64,000 nt of DNA from Bacteroidia bacterium (lineage in GTDB: Bacteria > Bacteroidota > Bacteroidia > JADZBD01): NCBI GenBank assembly GCA_020852255.1, contig JADZBD010000009.1, positions 179,839 to 243,838 of the forward strand, given 5' to 3'. Every line of letters begins with the position of its first letter. Within the stretch, counting starts at the first letter, position 1. The notes under the pieces are model-generated. The model had not been told where the DNA came from. It searched no databases and worked only from the letters and a program-made list of their open reading frames with translations. Both the position numbers and the translations under genes were made by a program. Shown here piece after piece: positions 1 through 8,331 of this stretch.

Positions 1-1
1 C

Positions 2-823
2 GGTAAGGGCTGGGGCATTGTGAATGAAAAGAATGAAGAAGTGGTGCCGGCCGAATACGAGGAATGCAAACCTTTTCTGCTGGGTTTCGCCCTCATCAGA
101 AAAAAGGACAAATGGGGGGCCTATAATCTTAAAGGAAAAATGATCCTCAGCCCGGAGTATTCCAGCCTTAGCCTGGGCAACTGTCCCGTATTCCTGACAG
201 AAAAAAAGATCACTGCAGACAGCTCTGTATTCGGATTTTACCATATGGAAAAGAGAGAACTCACCCCCACACCTTATAAAGATGCCGGGGACATGTATTA
301 CGGAATGGCAGCCATTCTGAAGGACAGTCTCTGGGGTTATCTGAACGATGAGGGAAAAGAAGTAACAGAATTCAAATTTCATACCGCCGGTCCTTTCCTG
401 CTCGATTCAGGTAAATTTGCATTGGTAACATTAAATAAGCGATCCGGCATTATTGACCAGGACGGGCAGTATATCATTTTCCCTTCTTATAAAGCCATCA
501 CCGCATTTGAAGAAGGTTTGTTTGTAGTTCAGGACACGCTGGAGCGCTGGGGGCTGCTCAACCGTTCCGGTTCAGTGACAGTACCCGTACAATACGAACA
601 GGTGAGCAAACCAAAAGAGGGTTATATTGCGATTAAAACGGGCGGTAAATGGGGCATTCTGGATAAAGATGGTGGCGCCGTGGTGGCGCCTCTTTACGAG
701 GGCGAATTACGGATTGAAGGCGGAGGATTATTTTCCGTTTATGATCCCGGCGGAGAACTCATCGGATATATTAGTTTTTACGGAACCGAATACTGGTGGA
801 AGGAAGAAGACGAGACGAAGTGA
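2..823 (+). CDS. WG-repeat protein, 5' end cut by window
   Basis: The reading frame is open from the first base, where GKGWGIVNE is already a WG-repeat unit, so the gene starts outside the window; a GTG at 20 is only an internal codon. The visible 273 residues contain about five or six repeats of roughly 45-50 residues of the form 'kWGaYN-kGk-i-sPeYss' (for example KDKWGAYNLKGK, KDSLWGYLNDEGKE, GGKWGILDKDGG). WG repeats are known as beta-rich repeat units common in Bacteroidota; no enzymatic role is established. The stop lies 58 bp before fumC. A second, unrelated-looking WG-repeat gene lies in a mobile cassette at the other end of the window. Family assignment is confident, function unknown. 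Confidence 0.85.
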   Translation, partial: GKGWGIVNEKNEEVVPAEYEECKPFLLGFALIRKKDKWGAYNLKGKMILSPEYSSLSLGNCPVFLTEKKITADSSVFGFYHMEKRELTPTPYKDAGDMYYGMAAILKDSLWGYLNDEGKEVTEFKFHTAGPFLLDSGKFALVTLNKRSGIIDQDGQYIIFPSYKAITAFEEGLFVVQDTLERWGLLNRSGSVTVPVQYEQVSKPKEGYIAIKTGGKWGILDKDGGAVVAPLYEGELRIEGGGLFSVYDPGGELIGYISFYGTEYWWKEEDETK

Positions 824-881
824 GCAGCTGCAAACAGAAAACCGAATGATCAAAAAAATATAACAGTTAAATATAAACACT

Positions 882-2279
882 ATGGAATATCGCATTGAAA
901 AAGACACCATGGGGGAGGTAAAAGTACCTGCCGGAAAGTATTGGGGTGCGCAAACGGAACGTTCCCGCAACAATTTTAAGATCGGCCCGGAGGCCAGTAT
1001 GCCGAAAGAAATCATTTATGCCTTTGCCTATCTGAAAAAAGCGGCTGCCCATGCCAATACAGAACTCAAGGTACTAGCGAAGGAAAAAACCGAAATGATT
1101 TCGAAGGTATGCGAGGAAATCCTTGCCGGCAAGCTCGATGACCAGTTTCCGCTGGTAATCTGGCAAACGGGATCTGGCACCCAGAGCAATATGAACGCCA
1201 ATGAAGTGATTGCGTACCGCGCGCATGTAATCAGCGGGGGAAAGCTAACGGACGAGAAGAAGGTGCTTCATCCGAATGACGATGTGAACAAATCACAATC
1301 TTCGAACGATACCTATCCCACCGCAATGCATATTGCAGCATACAAGCTAACGGTAGAATGTACCCTTCCGGGCATGAAAAGCCTGCGCGATACGCTCGAT
1401 AAAAAGGCGAAGGAATTCCAAAGTATTGTTAAGACCGGCCGGACCCATTTCATGGATGCCACTCCCCTTACGCTGGGGCAGGAATTTTCCGGATATGTTC
1501 AGCAAATCGATAACAGCATACGATGCATTAAAAATGCTCTCGAAGTAGTACGCGAACTGGCGTTGGGAGGAACAGCGGTGGGTACCGGACTGAATACACC
1601 CAAAGGTTATGACGTACTGGTGGCAAAAAAAATCGCCGAGTTCACGGGACTCCCCTTCGTAACTGCACCCAACAAGTTTGAAGCCCTGGCTGCGCACGAT
1701 GCCATGGTGGAGCTTTCCGGAGCTTTCAAACGGTCTGCCGTAGCACTGATGAAAATTGCGAACGACGTTCGAATGCTCAGTTCCGGACCGCGCAGCGGTA
1801 TCGGAGAGATCATCATTCCCGATAACGAACCCGGCTCGTCCATCATGCCCGGAAAGGTTAATCCGACACAGCCGGAAGCCCTGACAATGGTCTGTGCCCA
1901 GGTAATGGGGAACGACATGGCAGTAGCGATTGGAGGCTCCAACGGTCATTTTGAGCTTAACGTCTTCAAACCACTTATTGCTGCCAATGTACTGCAGAGT
2001 GCCCGTTTAATCGGCGACGCATGCGTTTCATTCAATGAAAAATGTGCCACCGGCATTGCCGCCAATAAGGATATGGTAAAACGTCACATGGAAAATTCGC
2101 TGATGCTTGTTACAGCACTGAATCCGCACATCGGTTATGAAAATGCGGCAAAAATCGCAAAGAAGGCCCACAAAGAGAACAAGACCCTGCGTGAGGCTGC
2201 TATTGAACTCGGGCTACTCACTAACGAACAGTTTGATCAGTGGGTGAAACCGGAGGATATGGTAGGGAGTTTGAAATAA
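882..2279 (+). CDS. fumC: class II fumarate hydratase
   Basis: Fumarase C catalyses the reversible hydration of fumarate to L-malate in the TCA cycle (cytosol, iron-independent, tetrameric). The 465-residue length is usual for FumC. The superfamily signature [11 protein letters not shown] is at about residues 322-332, and the substrate-binding stretches [11 protein letters not shown] (~101) and [12 protein letters not shown] (~139) are present; [17 protein letters not shown] is the conserved His-containing segment. Aspartase and argininosuccinate lyase share the fold, but the [10 protein letters not shown] and [14 protein letters not shown] segments fit fumarase best. The ATG at 882 starts directly in family-typical sequence ([13 protein letters not shown]). 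No Shine-Dalgarno is visible, as usual in Bacteroidota. Confidence 0.96.
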   Translation: MEYRIEKDTMGEVKVPAGKYWGAQTERSRNNFKIGPEASMPKEIIYAFAYLKKAAAHANTELKVLAKEKTEMISKVCEEILAGKLDDQFPLVIWQTGSGTQSNMNANEVIAYRAHVISGGKLTDEKKVLHPNDDVNKSQSSNDTYPTAMHIAAYKLTVECTLPGMKSLRDTLDKKAKEFQSIVKTGRTHFMDATPLTLGQEFSGYVQQIDNSIRCIKNALEVVRELALGGTAVGTGLNTPKGYDVLVAKKIAEFTGLPFVTAPNKFEALAAHDAMVELSGAFKRSAVALMKIANDVRMLSSGPRSGIGEIIIPDNEPGSSIMPGKVNPTQPEALTMVCAQVMGNDMAVAIGGSNGHFELNVFKPLIAANVLQSARLIGDACVSFNEKCATGIAANKDMVKRHMENSLMLVTALNPHIGYENAAKIAKKAHKENKTLREAAIELGLLTNEQFDQWVKPEDMVGSLK

Positions 2280-2319
2280 GAAGAAGCCGGCGATTTTTTA
2301 TAACAGTTCAATTCACACC

Positions 2320-2898
2320 ATGCCACTGAGATTCCGGTTGCTGATCTTTGTTCTCTTTTTCTCAGGGGTGATGGATGCCCAGAGCAAAAAAGATTCGCTG
2401 TATAATCCGAAGCAGGAGATTATTTATCAGGGTAACAAATACCGGGTCTGGAACAACTGGCTTAGCGGCGGTTTCGGGTACGGCATGGACGTGACCCACA
2501 CCCGTGATATTTTCTGGCTTGGTCTTGATTATAATTTCCACATCAAATGGACGTATTTCCAACTGGGATTTTTCCTTTCCGGCCGCGATTTCGGCGATTA
2601 TGACAACACCCAGATTCATGGAGGAATTGTGAAGAGAAAAGAAACGACACAATACAACCTGAGTGCCTTCGGGGGTGGGTCATGGTCCACCGGGTTTCCA
2701 CTCGACAGCGGGCGCTTCGATGTTCGAAATCCTTATGAAGAATTTGGTATTTATGCCGGTGGTCAGGCGATTTATAAACTAAAGTATGATATCGGAATCG
2801 GTTTCACCGGTATAATTAATTATAATGCCTATCACCTGTGGATTGGTGCCCGTATTGATATTTATTTTTCCGGGGCGTATAAAGGGAGGAATAAATAG
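2320..2898 (+). CDS. small outer-membrane beta-barrel-like protein
   Basis: A 192-residue protein with an N-terminal signal peptide (hydrophobic residues 5-16, likely cut after MDAQS). The mature part is rich in alternating aromatic/hydrophobic strands (for example LGLDYNFHIKWTYFQLGFF and GIGFTGIINYNAYHLWIGA) and ends in an aromatic-rich strand, as expected for a small 8-stranded barrel or periplasmic beta protein. I do not recognise a named family. It follows fumC by 40 bp in the same direction and could be co-transcribed. It ends 22 bp before the convergent prfB stop. Confidence 0.75.
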   Translation: MPLRFRLLIFVLFFSGVMDAQSKKDSLYNPKQEIIYQGNKYRVWNNWLSGGFGYGMDVTHTRDIFWLGLDYNFHIKWTYFQLGFFLSGRDFGDYDNTQIHGGIVKRKETTQYNLSAFGGGSWSTGFPLDSGRFDVRNPYEEFGIYAGGQAIYKLKYDIGIGFTGIINYNAYHLWIGARIDIYFSGAYKGRNK

Positions 2899-2920
2899 GG
2901 AATAATAAATTGAGCCGGAA

Positions 2921-4013
2921 TTATTTTTCTCCGCCCTTTTGCATCAGGTAGGCTTTGATAAATCCATCCAGGTTACCATCAAGAATTCCCTGGGCATCGG
3001 AAGTCTCAAAACCGGTACGAACGTCTTTAACCAGTTTATAGGGATGCAACACATAGTTCCGGATCTGGGAACCCCACTCTATTTTCATTTTTCCCGCTTC
3101 AATAGCGGCAGTGGTTGCCATCCGTTTTTTCATTTCCAGCTCAAAGAGCATAGATTTCAGAATACGGATTGCATTCTCTTTGTTGGTGCCCTGAGAGCGT
3201 GATTCCTGGTTCTTGATAATAATCCCCGAAGGCCGGTGATAGAGACGAACCGCTGTCTCCACTTTGTTCACATTCTGTCCGCCGGCACCGCCTGAACGAA
3301 AAGTCTCCCAGTCGCAATCAGCTTCCTTCACCTCTATCTGAATGGTATCGTCTACCAGAGGATATACGTATACGGAAGCGAATGAAGTATGTCTTCTGGC
3401 ATTGGAATCAAATGGTGATATCCGGACCAGGCGGTGAACACCGTTCTCCCCTTTGAGGTAACCATAGGCAAAATCTCCCTCGAACTGCAGCGTTACAGAC
3501 TTCACGCCCGCCACCTCACCGGAGTTCATGTCCTGTTCCGTGATCTTCATTCCCATTTTCTCTCCCCACATGATATACATGCGCATAAGCATTGCCGCCC
3601 AGTCGTTACTTTCCGTTCCTCCAGCACCCGCATTGATTTCCACCACACAGGACATTTTATCCTCCGCTCCGGACAGCATATTTTTAAATTCAAGCTCTTC
3701 CAGCAGCCGGAAGGCCTGGGCATACTGTACATCTACTTCCTCTTCTGTTGCCTCTCCCGCTTTGAAAAAATCATAAATAGTTGCTGTGTCATCTGCTGCA
3801 CTGCTCAGTGACTTATAGGAATCCGTCCAGAATTTTTTTGAATTCAGCTTTTTGAGGGTGGCCTCGGCCTTTTTGGGATCATCCCAGAATCCGGGAGCAA
3901 GTGTTCTCTCCTCCTCTTCCTCTATCTCACGTTGCTTACGATCGACGTCAAAGATGCCTCCTCAGCGCTTCCGTGCGCTCCCTGAGATCTTTCAGCTGGT
4001 CCGATGTGATCAT
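2921..4013 (-). CDS. prfB: peptide chain release factor 2, programmed +1 frameshift
   Basis: RF2 recognises UGA/UAA and triggers peptide release on the ribosome. Two minus-strand frames must be joined. Frame one starts at ATG 4013-4011 and reads 21 codons to CTT (3953-3951), followed by in-frame TGA (3950-3948). A +1 slip on CTT-TGA-C continues at GAC (3949) for 342 more residues, giving 363 residues, the usual RF2 length. The slip site is preceded by an internal AGGAGG (3962-3957) three bases before CTT, the same layout as in E. coli. The SPF anticodon tripeptide ([15 protein letters not shown]) and the catalytic GGQ ([12 protein letters not shown]) are both present. It lies 68 bp downstream of recX on the same strand. 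It is not a pseudogene: this is the known autoregulatory frameshift. Confidence 0.96.
3947..3962 (-). promoter_or_regulatory. prfB: prfB programmed +1 frameshift element
   Basis: On the minus strand this reads AGGAGG-CAT-CTT-TGA-C: a Shine-Dalgarno-like stimulator, three spacer bases, the slippery CTT codon, the recoded UGA stop and the favourable C after it. Low RF2 favours slippage and synthesis of full-length RF2; high RF2 terminates at codon 22. All elements of the classical signal are intact. Confidence 0.95.
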
Positions 4014-4081
4014 ACGAAGGGTTTTTTTAAAGTAAAGGGAATCGGTATGTGAGTGAGGTTAAAACTGCCGGGGCGAAGTTA

Positions 4082-4543
4082 TTAAATTAATTGACGCAAA
4101 ATATCGGAGACCAGGTCGTTTTCGAAGCCCCGGGACAGAAGATATTTACGGACCTTCAGCGCTCTAACCCGCGCATTCGGCGCTTTTGTTCTCTTTAATG
4201 CTTTTTCGGCCAGCCGTTGCAGTGTATTCAGATAATCCCCCTGAGCAATCTCTGATAATCCGGAGCGGACACAATAGGGCGACAATGCGCGTTGTTTCAA
4301 TTCTATTTCGATTTTTTTCCGGCCCCATTGCTTCATACGGAATTTACCACCGGCAAATGCCCTTGCAAACCGTTCTTCATCAATATATCCTTCGGAAATC
4401 AGCTGGGCAATGTGTGATTCCACAACATTTTTATCCTGTTTCCATTGAAGCAACTTTTCCCGTACCTCTTGCTGGCAGCGTTCCTGAAAAGCGCAGTAAT
4501 TACGTGCTTTTTGCAACGCTTCACCGGGTGGAATGAGTTTCAT
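4082..4543 (-). CDS. recX: RecX-family regulatory protein
   Basis: RecX proteins bind RecA filaments and modulate RecA activity. The 153-residue product matches the family in length and has the three-helix repeats: YCAFQERCQQEVREKLLQWK at the N-terminus, followed by LISEGYIDEERFARAFAGGKFRMKQWGRKKIEIEL (residues ~47-81), which is the RecX hallmark, and a C-terminal repeat ending in YLLSRGFENDLVSDILR. It is upstream of prfB on the same strand. No recA is in the window. Confidence 0.9.
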   Translation of the reverse strand: MKLIPPGEALQKARNYCAFQERCQQEVREKLLQWKQDKNVVESHIAQLISEGYIDEERFARAFAGGKFRMKQWGRKKIEIELKQRALSPYCVRSGLSEIAQGDYLNTLQRLAEKALKRTKAPNARVRALKVRKYLLSRGFENDLVSDILRQLI

Positions 4544-4702
4544 GCAGGAAGGAGGATGCTTGTTAAGTGAATGAAGATAAAGAGTTATCGCGAACGTACT
4601 ATTAATTTTAAATCCTTAAACCGACCTCGCCCTCCTCCATCCGTTGTGGTATGTTTCCTATTACACCCGGTACCGGTCTCTGCATCAATAAGGCGTTTCC
4701 CC

Positions 4703-6037
4703 TCAGATCATTCCCCTTGCTTTGAGCTCCAGGTATTTATTAATAGTGTTAACGCTAAGGTCCTCCGGCCGTGTAAAGATGCTCTGGATACCGAACTGCC
4801 GCAGGCGCTGAACAATCTGATTTTTTTCCAAAATAAATTTCTGAGCGATGGTTTGCAGATAGATCTCTTCCAGGTTTTCCACTTCTCTCCTGGAGTAATT
4901 ACTTACTTCTGTATTCTCAAAAAAAATCACAACCATCAGGTGACTCTTATTGATGCGCCGGATAATGGGCAACTGGCGTTCAAGGTTGAAGATACTTTCG
5001 AAATTAGTGTACAGAAACAGCAGACTCCGGTTACGGATCATATTGCGCACCGTCAGGTACAATAGCTCATAATTGGCCTCGAGCGACTTAGGTTCCTCTG
5101 CGTAAAGTCCTTCAAGGATCTGATTCAGCTGGTTGGAACCTCTGTCTGCTTTGATAATGGTGCCAATCTTATCACTAAACGTAATCAGCCCTGCCTTGTC
5201 ATGCTTCTGCAATGCAGTATTTGAGATCACCAGCGAGGTGTTGATGGCATGGTCCAGCAAACTGAGTCCGTTGAAGGGCATGCGCATACTTCGGGAATTA
5301 TCAACCAGGCAATACACCTGCTGAGCCTTTTCATCCTCGTACTGATTGAGCATCAGTTCTCCCCTTCTGCCCGTTGCTTTCCAGTTTATACTTCGGAAAT
5401 CATCGCCGCGCACATAATTTTTAATCTGTTCAAATTCGTAACTATGTCCGATGCGTCGAAGTTTTTTAATTCCATGAAAATTTGAGATCCTCGCCAGCGT
5501 ACGCAACTCAAACTGTTTCATTTGAACGATACTGGGATAAACCGCCGACTTGACCTCCAGCTTAAACGGGATTCTCCGTTCCACCATTCCGATAAATGTG
5601 GTAAGAAAAACATTGACCTTCCCGAAAAGGTACTCTCCCCTTGTGAGCGGGCGCAGCAGATAAGAGGTAACTTTTTCTTCTGCGGGACTCAGTTTGAATT
5701 TCAGAGAAAAGTTTCGCTCCTGATACTGCTTCGGTAACTCATCCACGAGGTTAACGCCCAGGGTAAGTCCGTAATTGTTTCTCAGGGTTATCCGTACCGG
5801 ATTCTCGTCGCCCATAGAAAAAACCCTGGGAATATCTCTCCTGCATTCCATCCGGAGAGAGGGATTAAAAAGCAAGAAAACATCAGCGATGGTTATCGCT
5901 AATCCAACTACGGCCAATGCCTGTGCCACCGGAAAAAGCATCGACCATACAAAGGCGAAAGCAAACAGCACGGCAATGGCTCCGAAGACAATGAAAAAAC
6001 GGTTCGAAAGATAGATATTTAAGAAAAAGCTCTTCAC
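4703..6037 (-). CDS. DUF58 / BatB-operon-type von Willebrand-like protein
   Basis: A 444-residue membrane protein with two N-terminal transmembrane helices (residues ~12-32 and ~36-53) followed by a periplasm/cytosol-facing domain and the DUF58 core. The diagnostic stretch NYVRGDDFRSINWKATGRRG is at about residue 208, followed by a vWA-like segment with a MIDAS-type DNSRSM motif (VYCLVDNSRSM). DUF58 proteins sit with MoxR ATPases in membrane-linked operons of unclear function, often tied to envelope stress in Bacteroidota (Bat systems). Its ATG overlaps the upstream moxR stop by four bases (ATGA at 6034-6037), so the two are translationally coupled. It is the last gene of the operon. Confidence 0.9.
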   Translation of the reverse strand: MKSFFLNIYLSNRFFIVFGAIAVLFAFAFVWSMLFPVAQALAVVGLAITIADVFLLFNPSLRMECRRDIPRVFSMGDENPVRITLRNNYGLTLGVNLVDELPKQYQERNFSLKFKLSPAEEKVTSYLLRPLTRGEYLFGKVNVFLTTFIGMVERRIPFKLEVKSAVYPSIVQMKQFELRTLARISNFHGIKKLRRIGHSYEFEQIKNYVRGDDFRSINWKATGRRGELMLNQYEDEKAQQVYCLVDNSRSMRMPFNGLSLLDHAINTSLVISNTALQKHDKAGLITFSDKIGTIIKADRGSNQLNQILEGLYAEEPKSLEANYELLYLTVRNMIRNRSLLFLYTNFESIFNLERQLPIIRRINKSHLMVVIFFENTEVSNYSRREVENLEEIYLQTIAQKFILEKNQIVQRLRQFGIQSIFTRPEDLSVNTINKYLELKARGMI

Positions 6038-7023
6038 CGCGGTACTTCTATGTTCTGAATAATACCTTTGATCACATCCTCTGTACGCACCCCTTCCATT
6101 TCGCGTTCAGGAGTGAGGATGATTCGGTGATTAAGAACCGGGTAGGCCACATACTGAATATCGTCGGGCGTCACAAAATCCCGTCCGCTCATTGCAGCGA
6201 TCGCCTTAGCTGTCCGCATCATGCTCAATGAAGCACGGGGAGAAGCTCCAAGGAAAAGATCTCCATTATTGCGTGTGTTCCCAACAATGTTAGAGATGTA
6301 ATCCAGTAATTCATCCTTCACATGAATTTTCTCAATGATTTTAGAGCATTCCCGGATTTCCGCTGCGCCAAGTACCGGTTTTACATCCTCGGCAGCTCTC
6401 ATGCTGAAATCGTCCCTGAATTTCCTGAGTATTTTCTGCTCCTGCTCCAGCGTAGGATAACTAATCTTAATCCGAAATACGAAACGATCCAGCTGCGCTT
6501 CCGGTAATTTATAGGTGCCTTCCTGCTCCACTGGATTTTGTGTTGCTACAACAAAGAAGGGATATTCCATTTTGTGCGTCTCTCCGTCGATCGTTACCTG
6601 CTTCTCCTCCATTACTTCGAACAGAGATGCCTGTGTTTTCGCAGGGGCGCGATTGATCTCATCAATCAGCACGATATTGGAAAAAATAGGGCCTCTCTTA
6701 AAGTGAAACTGGCTGTCCTTCATACTGAAAACGGAAGTTCCCGTAACATCCGCCGGCATGAGATCGGGTGTGAACTGAACCCTCGAAAAATCTACGGACA
6801 GCGACCTGGCCAGTAGCTTTGCCGTAAGTGTCTTAGCAATTCCAGGAACACCTTCCACCAAAACATGCCCGCCGGTAAAAAGTCCCGCGAGCATAAGATC
6901 CACCATTTCTTCCTGTCCCACGATCACCTTGGCGATCTCGGCACGTACTTTTGATACTGACTGAGACAGAGTGGTCAGCATGTCCGCATTTCGGCCGGCT
7001 GAATAAGTTTGATTTTCTTCCAT
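6034..7023 (-). CDS. MoxR-family AAA+ ATPase
   Basis: MoxR ATPases act as chaperone-like AAA+ machines for vWA/DUF58 partners. In the 329-residue product, Walker A is GVPGIAKTLTAKLL (residues ~57-70), Walker B with the RAP extension is VLIDEINRAPAKTQASLFEVMEE (about 120-142), sensor 1 is VVATQNPVEQEGTY and the arginine-finger region LPEAQLDRF follows. The length is typical. It lies between DUF4350 (6 bp upstream) and DUF58 (four-base overlap), within a single minus-strand operon. Confidence 0.95.
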   Translation of the reverse strand: MEENQTYSAGRNADMLTTLSQSVSKVRAEIAKVIVGQEEMVDLMLAGLFTGGHVLVEGVPGIAKTLTAKLLARSLSVDFSRVQFTPDLMPADVTGTSVFSMKDSQFHFKRGPIFSNIVLIDEINRAPAKTQASLFEVMEEKQVTIDGETHKMEYPFFVVATQNPVEQEGTYKLPEAQLDRFVFRIKISYPTLEQEQKILRKFRDDFSMRAAEDVKPVLGAAEIRECSKIIEKIHVKDELLDYISNIVGNTRNNGDLFLGASPRASLSMMRTAKAIAAMSGRDFVTPDDIQYVAYPVLNHRIILTPEREMEGVRTEDVIKGIIQNIEVPR

Positions 7024-7029
7024 AGTTAT

Positions 7030-8331
7030 TTATTTACAGGTTTTGTAGAATTCATCCAGCAACTGATGAAAACGGATCAACTCCGCATCATCCGGATCAG
7101 TGGATGTTGCATTGAACATTTGAAATTGCTTATGCAACTCGGAAAGCTGAGAGATTGAAACGCCGGACTTTTCCGACACCTTTCTCCGGTCCTGCTCCGT
7201 ACTCATATCGGCGTGCAAACCGTACCGATTGCGTAAAAATGCGAGGAATTGCCGTTCTTTCAGAAGGCAGAGTGAGCGATGGTTGCGCTGAAGATAATAG
7301 AGTCGTCCGATAGAAGTAACAAACTCCAGGGAGGAATTGGTATTTGGTTCCATGAGCGGTATGGGACGTTGTCTCCGGCGGGCTCTGAGAAATATGTAGA
7401 GGATAACCAGGGCCAGGGCCGTATAGAGCGCCCAGCGCAAGGCCGTCTGCGACAGCAGGTAGCGCAGAGGAGATGCCATGATATCGTGCTGTCCGTACTG
7501 ATTGAAGCCGGCATTTTTCGGGAAATAATACTCTTTACTACGCTCATCCCAGTAGGTATTACCCCGGCTCATGTGCGAGAACACTCTTCCGGCATAATCA
7601 AATCCGTCTTGTTTTACCATAAAATAATTCGTAAAAAGAATCGGGTTGGAATGGAAATAGAAGGCTCCCTTTCCGTATGGCACCTTGAAATAATTCACGT
7701 AGTTGGAGTCGTTACGGGTAAGATACCCCAGTGAGATAAACTGGGAAGCCGAATCCTGTTCCCCGCAAAAATAACTATAGTCAATAATATTCCATTCATA
7801 CACGGACGTTTTCTTCCAGCTGTGGAACTTGACTCTATAATTTCCTTTTGCATTGAAAATGTCCGGGTGATAAAAATTGAATTCCATAACGGAGTCAAGC
7901 ACGGCGGAATAGGGCTCCCATACCGGGTTACATGAATAATCATAGATCCGGTACATGAGGTTTTCAGGAAAATACCTGGAAATCAGAAATGCGTTATTTC
8001 CCTGATCAACGAATGAAAGCAGATTTTCGAGTGCTAACGAATCGAGGTACAGGCTTCCGCCGATCAGAACATAGTTCGCGGTGTCCTTCCAGGAGAGTTT
8101 TGGCAGCTCCTCTCCCATAGGACGCGAGATCACGCTGAACTCCGATTCTTTACACCTGTTCTTCAGCAGATCATAGGTCACAGAGAGGTCAAAGGGCTGC
8201 TTTTGAGTTATCTCATATCGTTCCGTCCAGTTAAACTCACTTTTATCATCGTTCATCAACCACGCAAAGAGCAGTGTGAGTAACAGTACCAGTCCGGTTA
8301 TTCCGGCAATTATTCCTCCCTTGCTTTTCAT
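7030..8331 (-). CDS. DUF4350 domain membrane protein
   Basis: A 433-residue protein with an N-terminal transmembrane segment (GIIAGITGLVLLLTLLFAWL, residues ~5-24), a soluble GATase-like DUF4350 region (SYDLL-KNRC..., NYVLIGGSLYLDS, FVDQGNNAFLISRYFP) and a second transmembrane helix (~residues 298-315, LRWALYTALALVILYIFL) followed by a basic cytoplasmic tail. DUF4350 proteins are standard members of MoxR/DUF58 clusters and may bind a small ligand; no reaction is known. Its start codon overlaps the upstream fusion gene's stop by four bases (8328-8331), indicating coupling. Confidence 0.85.
   Translation of the reverse strand: MKSKGGIIAGITGLVLLLTLLFAWLMNDDKSEFNWTERYEITQKQPFDLSVTYDLLKNRCKESEFSVISRPMGEELPKLSWKDTANYVLIGGSLYLDSLALENLLSFVDQGNNAFLISRYFPENLMYRIYDYSCNPVWEPYSAVLDSVMEFNFYHPDIFNAKGNYRVKFHSWKKTSVYEWNIIDYSYFCGEQDSASQFISLGYLTRNDSNYVNYFKVPYGKGAFYFHSNPILFTNYFMVKQDGFDYAGRVFSHMSRGNTYWDERSKEYYFPKNAGFNQYGQHDIMASPLRYLLSQTALRWALYTALALVILYIFLRARRRQRPIPLMEPNTNSSLEFVTSIGRLYYLQRNHRSLCLLKERQFLAFLRNRYGLHADMSTEQDRRKVSEKSGVSISQLSELHKQFQMFNATSTDPDDAELIRFHQLLDEFYKTCK

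Noticed and set aside
1347..1949. 200-residue ORF antisense to fumC
   Set aside because: Lies wholly inside fumC with no own motif; shadow of the coding strand.
2888..2925. AATAAT/ATTATT stem between the small OMP and prfB as terminator
   Set aside because: Six A/T pairs only, with a 12-base loop; too weak to support.
2921..3679. prfB as a truncated pseudogene
   Set aside because: The apparent truncation is the conserved +1 frameshift with an intact CTT-TGA-C and AGGAGG; joining the frames gives a full-length RF2.
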